From Butyricimonas faecalis (GTDB lineage: Bacteria > Bacteroidota > Bacteroidia > Bacteroidales > Marinifilaceae), in assembly GCF_003991565.1 (NCBI RefSeq), contig NZ_CP032819.1, forward strand, positions 868,001 through 932,000: DNA of 64,000 nt, in the 5' to 3' direction. Position numbers and translations under genes: made by a program. This document shows positions 36,322 to 45,817 of the stretch, piece after piece; the stretch's first letter is position 1; the number at the start of each line of letters is the position of its first letter. The notes below the pieces were generated by a model. It had not been told where the DNA came from. It saw only the letters and a program-made list of their open reading frames with translations, and did not search any database.

Positions 36322-37569
36322 TCATGAACATAGATTACTAAACCATAAGTTTAGTTGGAACAACATGTGCCTCTGTTCAACTAATGGTGTAACAATGAAA
36401 TACAATACCGGTATAATTGTAACCATAGTTATTAGTAGCTGGGACTTAAAACTCAATTTGGATTGAATATCCATAACCCACATATATGTAAAAACATATA
36501 AGAATAGCACGGCAAGTTTGAAGAATCTATCATAAAAAGTCAAACTGACATATCCGAAATTGGCAAAAGACAATAGGAGAATACAGAACCCCCAGAATTT
36601 GACATTCTGCTCCCAAAATTCTTTCCCTATTTTTTTATATAGTATATAGATCACAGCCAAGACACCGAAAACGGCAATTGTTTCACGAAGCAAATAGAAC
36701 TGATTACCATACTCGCGTATTTCCTCTGCATACTTTCCAACAGACTGTATGATATTTTGATTCCTAACGCTCTCTTTGACGTAGTTTTCAAATATGCCAA
36801 ATTGTGCGATATTAGTGACAAACGCGATTTTCGCAAAGCGAACGATGAATGATACGATAAGAATTAAATAGTACACTTTAAACCTATATCGCAAGAGTAG
36901 GTTTAATACAGCCGCGACACATAAGGCGAGTAGTGAATAGTGAAAACAAATACATAACGCAGATAACCAAAGGTACTTAACGGCTCCTGAATTAAGGTAT
37001 CTCAAATAGAAGCCAGTAAAAACAAATGCTCCGCTCCAAAAGCGAAAACCGAGAAACCAATAGTATTCTACAGTAAAAATCACTCCCAGGAAGAGTAGCC
37101 ATGCAGGAATTGACATTTTCTGCATATATAATGGCTGGAGTGGTTTTACGACTCCAAATATAAATAGAGAAGTATATACCACACACGCACAAGCAGAGAA
37201 AAAATTCCGGTTATCAGCAATTAAACCAATGAAATATTTAAATAATACAGGATATATTTCTTTGCCATATTTTGATGTTCCAGAGTCCATCCATTGCTCA
37301 ACCAATGATTTGTCGGCAATACGATGAAAATGCTCATAATGAACCAACAAATCCATTTGTGGCTCATAAAACCAACCAAAATAGAAAGAAAAGATAATAA
37401 ATAGAATGGGGGCAAACCTTTGTCTGAAAAACATTAATGACAAACACAGTCCTACAAAAGGAATAAATGTCATTATTACAGACAAGATTACAATTAAGGC
37501 TAAAGAAATAGCCCAATGTCGAGAATTAGTATCTATATTGTATATCCTATTGTTTATCAACATTACCAA
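36322..37569 (-). CDS. EpsG-like Wzy polysaccharide polymerase
   Basis: 415 residues with about ten to twelve hydrophobic helices and little sequence identity to named proteins, as is typical of Wzy. The large loop WFYEPQMDLLVHYEHFHRIA resembles the EpsG family. It overlaps the flippase gene by 23 bp. It would polymerise flipped repeat units in the periplasmic leaflet. The locus sequence here is clearly more AT-rich than the regulatory and export genes at the operon front, typical of exchanged capsule cassettes. Confidence 0.8.
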   Translation of the reverse strand: MVMLINNRIYNIDTNSRHWAISLALIVILSVIMTFIPFVGLCLSLMFFRQRFAPILFIIFSFYFGWFYEPQMDLLVHYEHFHRIADKSLVEQWMDSGTSKYGKEIYPVLFKYFIGLIADNRNFFSACACVVYTSLFIFGVVKPLQPLYMQKMSIPAWLLFLGVIFTVEYYWFLGFRFWSGAFVFTGFYLRYLNSGAVKYLWLSALCICFHYSLLALCVAAVLNLLLRYRFKVYYLILIVSFIVRFAKIAFVTNIAQFGIFENYVKESVRNQNIIQSVGKYAEEIREYGNQFYLLRETIAVFGVLAVIYILYKKIGKEFWEQNVKFWGFCILLLSFANFGYVSLTFYDRFFKLAVLFLYVFTYMWVMDIQSKLSFKSQLLITMVTIIPVLYFIVTPLVEQRHMLFQLNLWFSNLCS

Positions 37570-38803
37570 CTCTTACTTTATTGGCTAAATATAGGCGCAA
37601 AACCAAACATCCCACGTTCGCTATAATCAAAGCCCAAATAACACTTCCTATGCTAATACTGTGAGTAAGAATCAAGACAAGGACAACAATGATGTATATG
37701 ATTGCAGAATAAATGGTTGTCATATTTACCTCATTGATTTTTCCAAGTACGCCCAAATAAGGGAAACCGAACATGTCAGCTGGCACACTAATCGCCAATA
37801 AAAGCAAGAATAGGTTGAAATACGTGGTTATACTTGCTGTTTCAGTCTTAATAAAAATCGGTATAAGATACGGTGATAAGAAATATATACAAGCTAAAGC
37901 GATTGTATTGGCAATACATAAAAGCAATACCATCTTAGTCGCTCTACCCATATTTTTTATCCTTGTGAAATATGGGTAAAATATCTGAGATAAAAGCGGA
38001 GAAACAAATGATGAATACGCATTATGAAGTTTTTCCGCAGCTGTATATAATCCGACTGCAAAATCTCCAAGAATAAAGCCAAGCACTAAGGTATTCATTG
38101 TTTTATAGGCTCTCATCAAAAAAGTTGATGAGAAAAACGGAATACTATCCTTAAGATAAAATTTCACTTCTTGTGCCGAGACTATTTGAAGTTTGATCCC
38201 GTATCTTTTTTGGGCAATGAATAAAGCGACAATACCTGAAACAAATGTTTCAAGAGCATAGCACAACATCACCAATGCATAATCATCAGTAGACTTAACG
38301 ATTAAAAAAATAGGCAATATACATAATAGCTTTATTGGCACGCTGATACGTGTTATATATTTAATGTCCTCCATTGAACGGAAAAGCCAATAGGGAGCAA
38401 TGACAACCCCTATCAAACGAATAAAGGCTAATATATAAAGCGTGAGTTCATTCCTTAGTGAAGGAATCAACCCTACAACTAAAATATAAACAAATAGAGA
38501 ACAGAGTATGAGAAAAAACTTACATTGCAGAATAGAAGAAACTATCCTTCCCAATTTTTCTTGATTGTCTCTATTATTGACGACATGCCTGACATTAGAT
38601 AAATCGAAACCGAACTCATTGAATATCTGAAAGTAAAAGCTAAATATAATGGCAAAATTTACAAGACCGTATTTTTCTACTCCTATAACGTTCAACAAAT
38701 ATGGAATTAGTAGAATTGGTATAATGCTACTGAAACCATAAAGGAGAAACTGATTCCAAATATTTGACAACAATCTTGATTTGAAAACTTGGCTTAATGT
38801 CAT
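37547..38803 (-). CDS. Wzx-type oligosaccharide flippase
   Basis: 418 residues, twelve or more predicted membrane helices. The N-terminus (NQFLLYGFSSIIPILLIPYLLNVIGVEKYG, split: QFLLYGFSSIIPILLIPYLL and GVEKYGLVNFA) matches the polysaccharide biosynthesis/MATE-like flippase family. It translocates undecaprenyl-linked repeat units across the inner membrane. It precedes wzy in a minus-strand run. Confidence 0.92.
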   Translation of the reverse strand: MTLSQVFKSRLLSNIWNQFLLYGFSSIIPILLIPYLLNVIGVEKYGLVNFAIIFSFYFQIFNEFGFDLSNVRHVVNNRDNQEKLGRIVSSILQCKFFLILCSLFVYILVVGLIPSLRNELTLYILAFIRLIGVVIAPYWLFRSMEDIKYITRISVPIKLLCILPIFLIVKSTDDYALVMLCYALETFVSGIVALFIAQKRYGIKLQIVSAQEVKFYLKDSIPFFSSTFLMRAYKTMNTLVLGFILGDFAVGLYTAAEKLHNAYSSFVSPLLSQIFYPYFTRIKNMGRATKMVLLLCIANTIALACIYFLSPYLIPIFIKTETASITTYFNLFLLLLAISVPADMFGFPYLGVLGKINEVNMTTIYSAIIYIIVVLVLILTHSISIGSVIWALIIANVGCLVLRLYLANKVRVGNVDKQ

Positions 38804-38899
38804 CTTCTTAAAGCAATAGATTTTCTGTAAATCTGCAATCAGTATATGTGTACGTTTATTGGGAGGGTAAGTCTTGGTAAACTTAATGATTGTCTACCT

Positions 38900-40105
38900 C
38901 TATTGCTTAAATATTCCACAGAAATCAAGTATCACTTTATCATCTTTCCACGGTAGTTCTTTGAAAGGTGTATGGGCTGTAAGGAACACAACAATATCGG
39001 CTTTGTCATAAGCCTCTTTATAGTCTGTCAACTTGAACACGTTATGTTCTTTCACATTTGGCTCTACCACTAAAATGTTGGCATTATTACATCCTTGCAT
39101 TACTTTAGTTGTGATATATTTTGCTGGAGATTCACGCAAATCGTCAATGTCCGGTTTGAATGCCAACCCCATCATTGCTACCACAGGCTTACAGTGATTT
39201 TTCAGTTCAAATTCAAACATGGCGTTCTTTACTTTTTCAGCACAATAGAACGATTTATAATTGTTGATTTCGCGTGCTGTAGAAATTATGCGACTTTCAA
39301 CCGGAAAATCCGCTGTAATGAAATATGGATCGATAGCAATACAATGACCTCCGACTCCACAGCCAGGTTGCAGGATATTTACGCGCGGATGTTTGTTGGC
39401 AAGCCTGATAAGTTCCCAAACATTAATCCCTGCCTTGTCGCAAATCAATGAAAGTTCATTGGCAAAAGCTATCTGCACGTCACGACTGCTGTTCTCAGTC
39501 AGTTTGCACATTTCAGCGGTCTTGCAATTAGTCCGATGCAGCGTCCCCTGTACGAACTGCGAGTAGAACTCGATTGCTTTTGTTGTACTTTCTTCGTTCA
39601 TACCGCCAATGACACGGTCGTTATGTACCAACTCATAAATCACATTGCCCGGAAGTACACGCTCGGGGCAATAGGCGATATAAATTTTACCTTCCAATTC
39701 AGGACGCTCAGCGAAAATTAAGTCACGCATTTTATCAGTCGTACCAACGGGTGATGTGCTTTCAATTACATATAAGTCACCTTCCTTGAGAAAAGGAAGT
39801 ACAGCACGAGTTGCCGCCTCTACATACGAAATATCAGGCTCATGATTACCTTTGAACGGGGTGGGAACAACCATAAAGTAAGCGTCACTTGTCTCCGGCT
39901 TCGTGCTTGCGTGCAATGTCCCGTTTTTCACAACTTCTTGCAGCATTTCTTCCATCCCCGGTTCAATGATGTGGAGCTTACCTTGATTGGTCAGCTCTAC
40001 AACTTTGGGGTTGATGTCAACACCCGTTACCTGTACTCCGTGCTTTGCTGCGATAATGGCTGTAGGCAATCCGATATAGCCCAAGCCCATAAAACATGCT
40101 TTCAT
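38900..40105 (-). CDS. wecC: UDP-N-acetyl-D-mannosamine dehydrogenase
   Basis: 401 residues. Rossmann start MKACFMGLGYIGLPTAIIAA, the GCGVGGHCIAIDPYF segment, LTENSSRDVQIAFANEL and a C-terminal UDP-binding domain identify the UDP-ManNAc/GlcNAc 6-dehydrogenase family; the catalytic Cys lies in PGCGVGGHC. It oxidises UDP-ManNAc, made by WecB of the same operon, to UDP-ManNAcA. Confidence 0.95.
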   Translation of the reverse strand: MKACFMGLGYIGLPTAIIAAKHGVQVTGVDINPKVVELTNQGKLHIIEPGMEEMLQEVVKNGTLHASTKPETSDAYFMVVPTPFKGNHEPDISYVEAATRAVLPFLKEGDLYVIESTSPVGTTDKMRDLIFAERPELEGKIYIAYCPERVLPGNVIYELVHNDRVIGGMNEESTTKAIEFYSQFVQGTLHRTNCKTAEMCKLTENSSRDVQIAFANELSLICDKAGINVWELIRLANKHPRVNILQPGCGVGGHCIAIDPYFITADFPVESRIISTAREINNYKSFYCAEKVKNAMFEFELKNHCKPVVAMMGLAFKPDIDDLRESPAKYITTKVMQGCNNANILVVEPNVKEHNVFKLTDYKEAYDKADIVVFLTAHTPFKELPWKDDKVILDFCGIFKQ

Positions 40106-40116
40106 AAAATTGAGTT

Positions 40117-40263
40117 TAATTGAAATTCTTTTGATTGGTCATTCATACTTTTGAACAGTTCATCCAGCTTTTTCACAAAATTGTCTTTTTGGCTATCGGA
40201 AAGTTCCTTATCTTTTAACTGCTCTATAATGGAATGATAAAGAGCCTTTTCTCCGCTTGTCAT
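40117..40263 (-). CDS. Small hypothetical protein, 48 residues
   Basis: Starts MTSGEKALYHSIIEQLKDKE and ends in TNQKNFN. It is charged, helical and soluble, and sits in a 221-bp gap between the PHP phosphatase and wecC. Nothing similar is recognised. The composition looks protein-like, but it could be a chance frame. Confidence 0.4.
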
Positions 40264-40326
40264 CTTGTTGTTTATTAATAGGAATTTTTGTTATAGCTTG
40301 GCTATCCATAGCCGCAATAATCTTGA

Positions 40327-41022
40327 CTATAAATCAAGCAGTTTTTGTACGTTTCTTGTAACGCTTGTACAAATGAACTTTTGAAATATACTGTAACTGT
40401 GAATATCTGTCCCTATATAAGCAATAGCCTGTTCTCTCATAAGAAACATGGCCTTTTTCTTAATCCGGTTGCCATACATACCCGCTATTGATGGAAGATT
40501 AATCTGGAATTTCACACCCATGTCTTTTAGCTGTCGGTAATCCGATTCATCCATATAAGCATAACGCTCCGGATGGGCGAGAACAGGGTGGTATCCTTTA
40601 GATTTGATGCGAAGCAGGATATTTTTCAAGCCCATCGGAGGACTGAAATAAGAGGTTTCCACCAGCAGGTGGTCGCCATTCTCGCCTAAAGGTAGCAGGT
40701 CATTCTTTCCCAGCCGTTCCTCAAAGAGATTGTCAAGCATGTTTTCCGCTGCAAGGTGCAGTTGTACGCCACCTGTGTAAGCAGCCTGCAATTCTGCAAA
40801 ACGGTCGCGAAGATGGGCAGTCGTATTGGGAATGTCTTCCATGATGTGCGGTGTGAGCCATACGGATTTGATCCCTTGCTCCTCATACAAACGTAGAATT
40901 TCCAAAGATTCGTCCATCGTTTGTACACCGTCATCCACGCCCGGAAGAATATGCGAATGATAGTCTGTAAAACCGATTAGCTTTATTATATTTTGTTTTT
41001 CCCTTTTTTTAAAAAACCACAT
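40327..41022 (-). CDS. PHP-type tyrosine-protein phosphatase (CpsB/YwqE family)
   Basis: 231 residues. Metal-binding motifs of the PHP fold are visible: DYHSHILPGVDDG at the N-terminus, LTPHIMED, HPERYAYM and GTDIHS. CpsB-type enzymes dephosphorylate the tyrosine cluster of the partner BY-kinase, here encoded about 0.4 kb upstream in the same operon. The pair controls chain length and export of the polysaccharide. Confidence 0.92.
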   Translation of the reverse strand: MWFFKKREKQNIIKLIGFTDYHSHILPGVDDGVQTMDESLEILRLYEEQGIKSVWLTPHIMEDIPNTTAHLRDRFAELQAAYTGGVQLHLAAENMLDNLFEERLGKNDLLPLGENGDHLLVETSYFSPPMGLKNILLRIKSKGYHPVLAHPERYAYMDESDYRQLKDMGVKFQINLPSIAGMYGNRIKKKAMFLMREQAIAYIGTDIHSYSIFQKFICTSVTRNVQKLLDL

Positions 41023-41045
41023 ATAATGACATAAAACTTTTTAAT

Positions 41046-41087
41046 CATTCCCGATTCCACATGACATATATGCGGAATCCGGGAATG
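41046..41087. repeat. Extragenic palindrome related to the 28255/30620 repeats
   Basis: Arms CATTCCCGATTCC (41046-41058) and GGAATCCGGGAATG (41074-41087) are inverted with one indel. The right part resembles the core of the direct repeats near 28.3 and 30.6 kb, suggesting one interspersed palindromic repeat family. It lies between the small glycine-rich ORF and the phosphatase gene, where it could also act as a weak terminator or mRNA processing hairpin. Confidence 0.5.
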
Positions 41088-41111
41088 AATTGATTGTCCC
41101 GGTGATAAACT

Positions 41112-41345
41112 TCACCACCAGTTTCGCTTGCCGAAATGATTTATCAACCCGGCCCCAACACAAGCTAAACCGATACAGATAGCCGCAGGAGGACAGATAA
41201 ATCCACCAGCCAATACTCCGGCTTTTGTTGCGGCAACCACTCCGACTCCTTTGGTAATCAATGCTGTTTTACCAAATACACCTACAGTAACCATACCCGC
41301 ACCGAATAAGGTCGCTTTGTCTTCTGTAAAATCGTTCTGTGCCAT
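41112..41345 (-). CDS. Small glycine-rich membrane peptide, unknown
   Basis: 77 residues. A short charged start (MAQNDFTEDKATLFG) is followed by two Gly/Ala/Val-rich hydrophobic segments with GxxxG spacing (TKAGVLAGGFICPPAA, CIGLACVGAGLINHFG) and a basic tail GKRNWW. It looks like a bacteriocin/holin-like peptide or a small membrane subunit of the capsule machinery. It lies between the BY-kinase and the phosphatase genes, so it is probably expressed with them. No family is recognised. Confidence 0.65.
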   Translation of the reverse strand: MAQNDFTEDKATLFGAGMVTVGVFGKTALITKGVGVVAATKAGVLAGGFICPPAAICIGLACVGAGLINHFGKRNWW

Positions 41346-41424
41346 AGTTGTGATTTTTAGTGAAACAATAGGGAAATCAAATTTACATTCTTACTCCGTA
41401 TTTAATTGCTTGATAATCAACGAT

Positions 41425-43842
41425 TTACTCTATATATTTTTCATCGGAACCATAGTGATATTCCGAACCGTAACCATAGTGATAACCATACCGATAGCCA
41501 TAACGGTATCCGTAGCGACCACCGCTTCCCTCGGTTCCATTCAGGATCAGGGACATGTTCTTGTATTTTTTCTCCCCGTAGATTTTCTCCAGTTCAGCAA
41601 GCATACTCAGTTCAAGCAATCCTGCACGAACCACGAAAATAGTACGGTCAGCCAGCTTCTCGATTATCTGCGTGTCGGCCACCAGTTCGATGGGCGGACA
41701 GTCAATCAGCACATATTCGTATTGTTCCCTTACGGTATCTATTACCTGTTTCAGCCGGTCGTCGAACAACAGTTCGGTGGGGTTGGGAGGTATGGTGCCG
41801 ACAGGAAGGATGTCCAGATATTTCTGTTTCGGATTGGTGACAATTATTTCATTGAGATTGTCAATCCTGCCGCCAAGATAGTCGCTCAACCCCTTGGTAG
41901 GAGAGTCGATATAGGATGACGCAGAGCCGTGACGCAGGTCACCGTCGATTACCAACACTTTCTTCCCTTTAATGGCAAAGCTCACGGCGATATTCATGGT
42001 CAGGAACGACTTGCCGCTGCCCGGATTGAACGAGGTCACGATGATGACATTCGATGCCTTATCCTTGCCAGTCATGAACTCCAAGTTGGTACGCAATACA
42101 CGGAATGCCTCGTTGATGATGTCACGGCTGCCCTCCTTGACAACAATGGCCCTGACTTCCTGTGGTTTCTTTCTGAATATTCCTTTCTTCTTTCTTGTGA
42201 ACAGCGGAATTTCACCGATGAACGGTACGGTTACGCTTTCCAGATCTTTTCTTCCCCGTACACGGGTATTCATGTTCTCACATATAAAGATAATGACTAC
42301 CGGAATAAGCAGTCCCAAAGCACACGCGACCATTAAGATGTTTTTGCGCACGGGTGACATCGGCAACATGCTACCGTGGGGCGGGGCAACAATACGGGTA
42401 TTGTAGGCCGTAAATGCCTGTGAGAGTTCGTTCTCCTCACGCTTTTGCAGTAAGAACAAATAAAGAGCCTCCTTTACCTTCTGCTGGCGTTCCACCGAGA
42501 GCAGGTATTTGGCTTGTGTAGGGTTAGCTGCTATACGTGATGTTGTCTGTTGCTCCGTCTGCCGCAAACTTTTTATCTGCGAATTCAAGGTTACTATCTG
42601 ATTGTCGATAGACCTGATTATCGCCCCACGCATGGATGCCAGGGCCTGATCCATATCAACGACCAGCGGATTTTCCGTACTACTGTTCGCAACCAGGCTG
42701 TTGCGCTGCAACAGTTGTTTGTTGTATTCGGCAATCTGCGATTCAATATTGGCGCTTTCAATGCCGGAATTGGCCGGAAGCAGTTGGGTACGGTTGGCGT
42801 CATTGGACAAATAGTTCCGGATGTAGCGGGTCATGTAGAGCTGGTTGTTCAAAGCCAGAATCTGCGCATTCGTCTGGCTGCTCTGCGCCATATACATGCT
42901 CGAAGCCGCCTGCACGTCGGGTAACAGATGTTCGGACTTGTAGGATGAAATGTCCTCGTCCACGTTGCCCAGTTCCTGTTCGATTACGCCCAAACGCTCG
43001 TTGATGAACATCGAGGTGCTGATAGCGATCTGGTTCTTGTCCTTCACCCAGTTCTCATTATAAACGGAAATCAACATGCTCAATACATCCTCCGCCCGTT
43101 GTACAGAATTATCCCTGAATGACAGGTCGATAACTGACGCTTTCTCATTATTCAATGAAACGGACAGATTGGACGAGCAGGAGTTTACAGCATCATACAA
43201 ACTGGATTTACCTACATACAATGTGTATGTCTCGCCTTTCACATAATTGGGGGTTGCATGGATAATGATTTTCCCTAATGGCGTAGTGATGGAGTCGAGC
43301 AAGCGGCCCTTTATATCCTTTCCGTCGAGCTCCGTCCCGTTACGTGTAAAGTCGGATAAGAGTAATGTGCTGTCTGGCTGTACTTCCAATGTAAACCCAG
43401 CCGATTCGTTTTCAGGAAAGTCACTTATCGTTACATCCACTGGTAATGTCAGTCCATAGGCCACCTGACGGTGGAATTTCCCCGGAACGAAGTAATTCAT
43501 ATCCAAACGAAATCGTTTAACTACCTCGGTCATTAAAGCCGGCGACTGAAAGGTGATGAGTTCGTTATTTACATTGGTGCTGGACTGGAACAACCCAAAC
43601 TCCGAAAAGGATTCCAGATCCGGGGAAACCGACTTGCCTTTGGAATCCTCCTTGATCAACACCGAAGCAGTGCGTGTATATACGGCAGGGGTACACAGCA
43701 GATAGACAGCAGCAACACCTGTCGTTATCGCCAAAGACAGGACGAACCACTTCCACCTCGCGAGGCACAGGTACAACAGATCCTGTATCCGCAGGAAATC
43801 ATCCGGCTGTCCCGGTTTTGTATTCTTTTGATTTACGGCCAT
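41425..43842 (-). CDS. Bacterial tyrosine kinase / polysaccharide co-polymerase (Wzc type)
   Basis: 805 residues from ATG 43842 (MAVNQKNTKPG); a longer frame from 43911 runs into the Wza gene and is rejected. It has an N-terminal Wzz domain with a first membrane segment (KWFVLSLAITTGVAAVYLL), a coiled periplasmic part, a second segment and a cytoplasmic BY-kinase with Walker A NPGSGKSFL, Walker A' VLVIDGDLRHGS and Walker B VLIDCPPIEL. The C-terminus is a repeated Tyr-Gly cluster (RYGYRYGYRYGYHYGYG) that is the autophosphorylation tail. It regulates capsule length with the phosphatase. Confidence 0.95.
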   Translation of the reverse strand: MAVNQKNTKPGQPDDFLRIQDLLYLCLARWKWFVLSLAITTGVAAVYLLCTPAVYTRTASVLIKEDSKGKSVSPDLESFSEFGLFQSSTNVNNELITFQSPALMTEVVKRFRLDMNYFVPGKFHRQVAYGLTLPVDVTISDFPENESAGFTLEVQPDSTLLLSDFTRNGTELDGKDIKGRLLDSITTPLGKIIIHATPNYVKGETYTLYVGKSSLYDAVNSCSSNLSVSLNNEKASVIDLSFRDNSVQRAEDVLSMLISVYNENWVKDKNQIAISTSMFINERLGVIEQELGNVDEDISSYKSEHLLPDVQAASSMYMAQSSQTNAQILALNNQLYMTRYIRNYLSNDANRTQLLPANSGIESANIESQIAEYNKQLLQRNSLVANSSTENPLVVDMDQALASMRGAIIRSIDNQIVTLNSQIKSLRQTEQQTTSRIAANPTQAKYLLSVERQQKVKEALYLFLLQKREENELSQAFTAYNTRIVAPPHGSMLPMSPVRKNILMVACALGLLIPVVIIFICENMNTRVRGRKDLESVTVPFIGEIPLFTRKKKGIFRKKPQEVRAIVVKEGSRDIINEAFRVLRTNLEFMTGKDKASNVIIVTSFNPGSGKSFLTMNIAVSFAIKGKKVLVIDGDLRHGSASSYIDSPTKGLSDYLGGRIDNLNEIIVTNPKQKYLDILPVGTIPPNPTELLFDDRLKQVIDTVREQYEYVLIDCPPIELVADTQIIEKLADRTIFVVRAGLLELSMLAELEKIYGEKKYKNMSLILNGTEGSGGRYGYRYGYRYGYHYGYGSEYHYGSDEKYIE

Positions 43843-43856
43843 ATCAGATTCTATAT

Positions 43857-44648
43857 TTATTTCACGATCAACACGGTAATGGTGGTCAGCAGCGAGGCCA
43901 ACGATAACCAAAAAGAGGTAGACCGCACGTTGTTCCCATTGACTGTCGATTGTCTTGCCCTGACCGAGTTAGGTTCGACATAAACAATATCGTTCTGTTG
44001 CAGGTAGTACACGGGAGAAGCATAAAGGTCATATCCCGAATTCAGATTGACCCGGTACAGGGTCTTTTTGCCGTTTTCCTCCCGCTGTACCAGCACGTTC
44101 TCCCGTTTCCCGTAGACGGTAAGGTCCCCGGCCATGCTTAAAGCGTCCAGGAGCGTCAGCCTGTCCTTGTCGATATTGAAACGTCCGGGGTTGGCGACCT
44201 CACCCAACACGGAAACGGTCAGGTTCATGAATTCCACTGTTACTACCGGATCTTTTACGAGGTTTTTCGAGATCAACTCTTCTTTTATGCACAAGGCAAT
44301 CTCCTCGCGTGTCATTCCCGCCACATGGATATGCCCCAGCACGGGAAAATCGATATTTCCATCCTTGTTTATCGTGTATCCTGACATTCCTTGATTGTTG
44401 GATGCTTCTGATCTTATACCGATTTGTCGGGATATAATCGGAAGGTTGAAAAGGTCCATCAACAAAGGGTCTTTGCTGTTGACCAATATGGAAATCTTGT
44501 CTTCGGGACGTACCCTGATTTCCAATGGATTAAGAACCTGCTCTGCCATACCCGGTTTCAGGTCCGTAAAATAAGCGACTTTCGGCGCGGCACATGATCC
44601 TAGCAGGGAAGCCACGGTCAATAAGAGTAAAATGTATCTGATTTTCAT
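43857..44648 (-). CDS. Polysaccharide export lipoprotein (Wza type)
   Basis: 263 residues. Lipobox LLGSC at residues 15-19 and the poly_export domain (VRPEDKISILVNSKDP, GYTINKDGNIDFPVLG) followed by SLBB repeats (VSVLGEVANPGRFNID). A hydrophobic C-terminal segment ends the protein. It forms the outer-membrane export channel working with the Wzc-type kinase encoded 14 bp downstream. Confidence 0.93.
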   Translation of the reverse strand: MKIRYILLLLTVASLLGSCAAPKVAYFTDLKPGMAEQVLNPLEIRVRPEDKISILVNSKDPLLMDLFNLPIISRQIGIRSEASNNQGMSGYTINKDGNIDFPVLGHIHVAGMTREEIALCIKEELISKNLVKDPVVTVEFMNLTVSVLGEVANPGRFNIDKDRLTLLDALSMAGDLTVYGKRENVLVQREENGKKTLYRVNLNSGYDLYASPVYYLQQNDIVYVEPNSVRARQSTVNGNNVRSTSFWLSLASLLTTITVLIVK

Positions 44649-44661
44649 ATTTCATTGATTT

Positions 44662-45783
44662 TTATTTGTTGGTTGCCTGTCTCGACTGAAGCTGTCCGAT
44701 ACGTTTCGTCAGTCGGATATTGGTGAAAGTCCATATCAGGATATCGACTAGTACGATCCAGTTTACATTCAGATAAAGGGAGAGAAGAATATTAAACAGT
44801 ATGAATACGGTCGATACGGATATGACGATAATCATGACACTTCGCTGCTGCATTCCGACAGCAAGTAGTTTATGGTGGATATGGTTCTTATCCGGCAAGA
44901 ACGGGTTCTTTCCGTTGCGTACCCGATGCAGATAAACCCGGACCACATCACAGCAAGGAATCAGCAGCGGGGAGAATGCCAGCACCATCGGATTTATATG
45001 TACCGTATTATCATCTGTCCCACACATAGTCAACTTGAGACTGAGAAGACAGAGCATCATGCCAACGGTCAGGCTGCCTGTGTCACCCATGAAAATCTTT
45101 TTTCCGTGCTCGGCATTCCCGAAAACATTGTAATAAAAGAACGGCACTAACACCCCTAATGTGGCGAACGCCAGCATGGCATATATATACTGGTGAAACA
45201 TAAGAAAAGTCAACCCATAAAGCAAACAGGCAATACTGCATAGCCCGGAAGCCAGTCCGTCAATGCCATCGATCAGGTTGATGGCATTGATGATGAAGAC
45301 CACGAACAGAATGGTCAGAGGATACCCCAGCCATAATGGAACCGAATGAATGCCTAGAATGCCGTACAGGTTATCGATATATATACCACCGGCGATAAGC
45401 ATCATGCCGCACAGAATCTGGATAACGAACTTGGCTCGATAACGGATGCCGATCAAGTCATCGGCCATGCCAACCAGATACAGAACCATGATGGAGCAGA
45501 AGGCGAAAGCCAAGGGCCGAACATCGTTCTCGATTTCGGACAACATCTCCGAATGCCCCATAACCATATTGATCCCCAGCAACAAGGCTACGGTGAAAAA
45601 CACTACCGGCTTGAATGCGATGCCGCCCAACCGGGGCACGGCACAATGATGAATCTTCCGTTCGTCGGGAAGGTCGAATAACCGCTTGCGGAAAGCGATC
45701 AACAAAATCTGGGGAATGATGATACCCGCACAGAACACACAGATCAGGAATGCAATACTGCAATTAACTATCCAAAAAATCAT
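44662..45783 (-). CDS. Undecaprenyl-phosphate GlcNAc-1-phosphate transferase (MraY/WecA family)
   Basis: 373 residues with about eleven membrane helices. The family motifs are PRLGGIAF, the Mg-binding DD loop (VGMADDLIGIRYRAKF), NAINLIDGIDGLASG and FMGDTGSLTVGMMLC, plus HIHHKLLAVG. It starts the repeat unit by placing a HexNAc-1-phosphate on undecaprenyl phosphate, presumably GlcNAc, given the WecG-type enzyme in the operon. Confidence 0.93.
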   Translation of the reverse strand: MIFWIVNCSIAFLICVFCAGIIIPQILLIAFRKRLFDLPDERKIHHCAVPRLGGIAFKPVVFFTVALLLGINMVMGHSEMLSEIENDVRPLAFAFCSIMVLYLVGMADDLIGIRYRAKFVIQILCGMMLIAGGIYIDNLYGILGIHSVPLWLGYPLTILFVVFIINAINLIDGIDGLASGLCSIACLLYGLTFLMFHQYIYAMLAFATLGVLVPFFYYNVFGNAEHGKKIFMGDTGSLTVGMMLCLLSLKLTMCGTDDNTVHINPMVLAFSPLLIPCCDVVRVYLHRVRNGKNPFLPDKNHIHHKLLAVGMQQRSVMIIVISVSTVFILFNILLSLYLNVNWIVLVDILIWTFTNIRLTKRIGQLQSRQATNK

Positions 45784-45817
45784 ATTATGTCAGAATTTGT
45801 TCTTTACTTGTGCAAAG

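Noticed and set aside
43843..43911. Longer start of the tyrosine kinase at 43911
   Set aside because: Would overlap the end of the Wza gene; the start at 43842 leaves a normal 14-bp gap.
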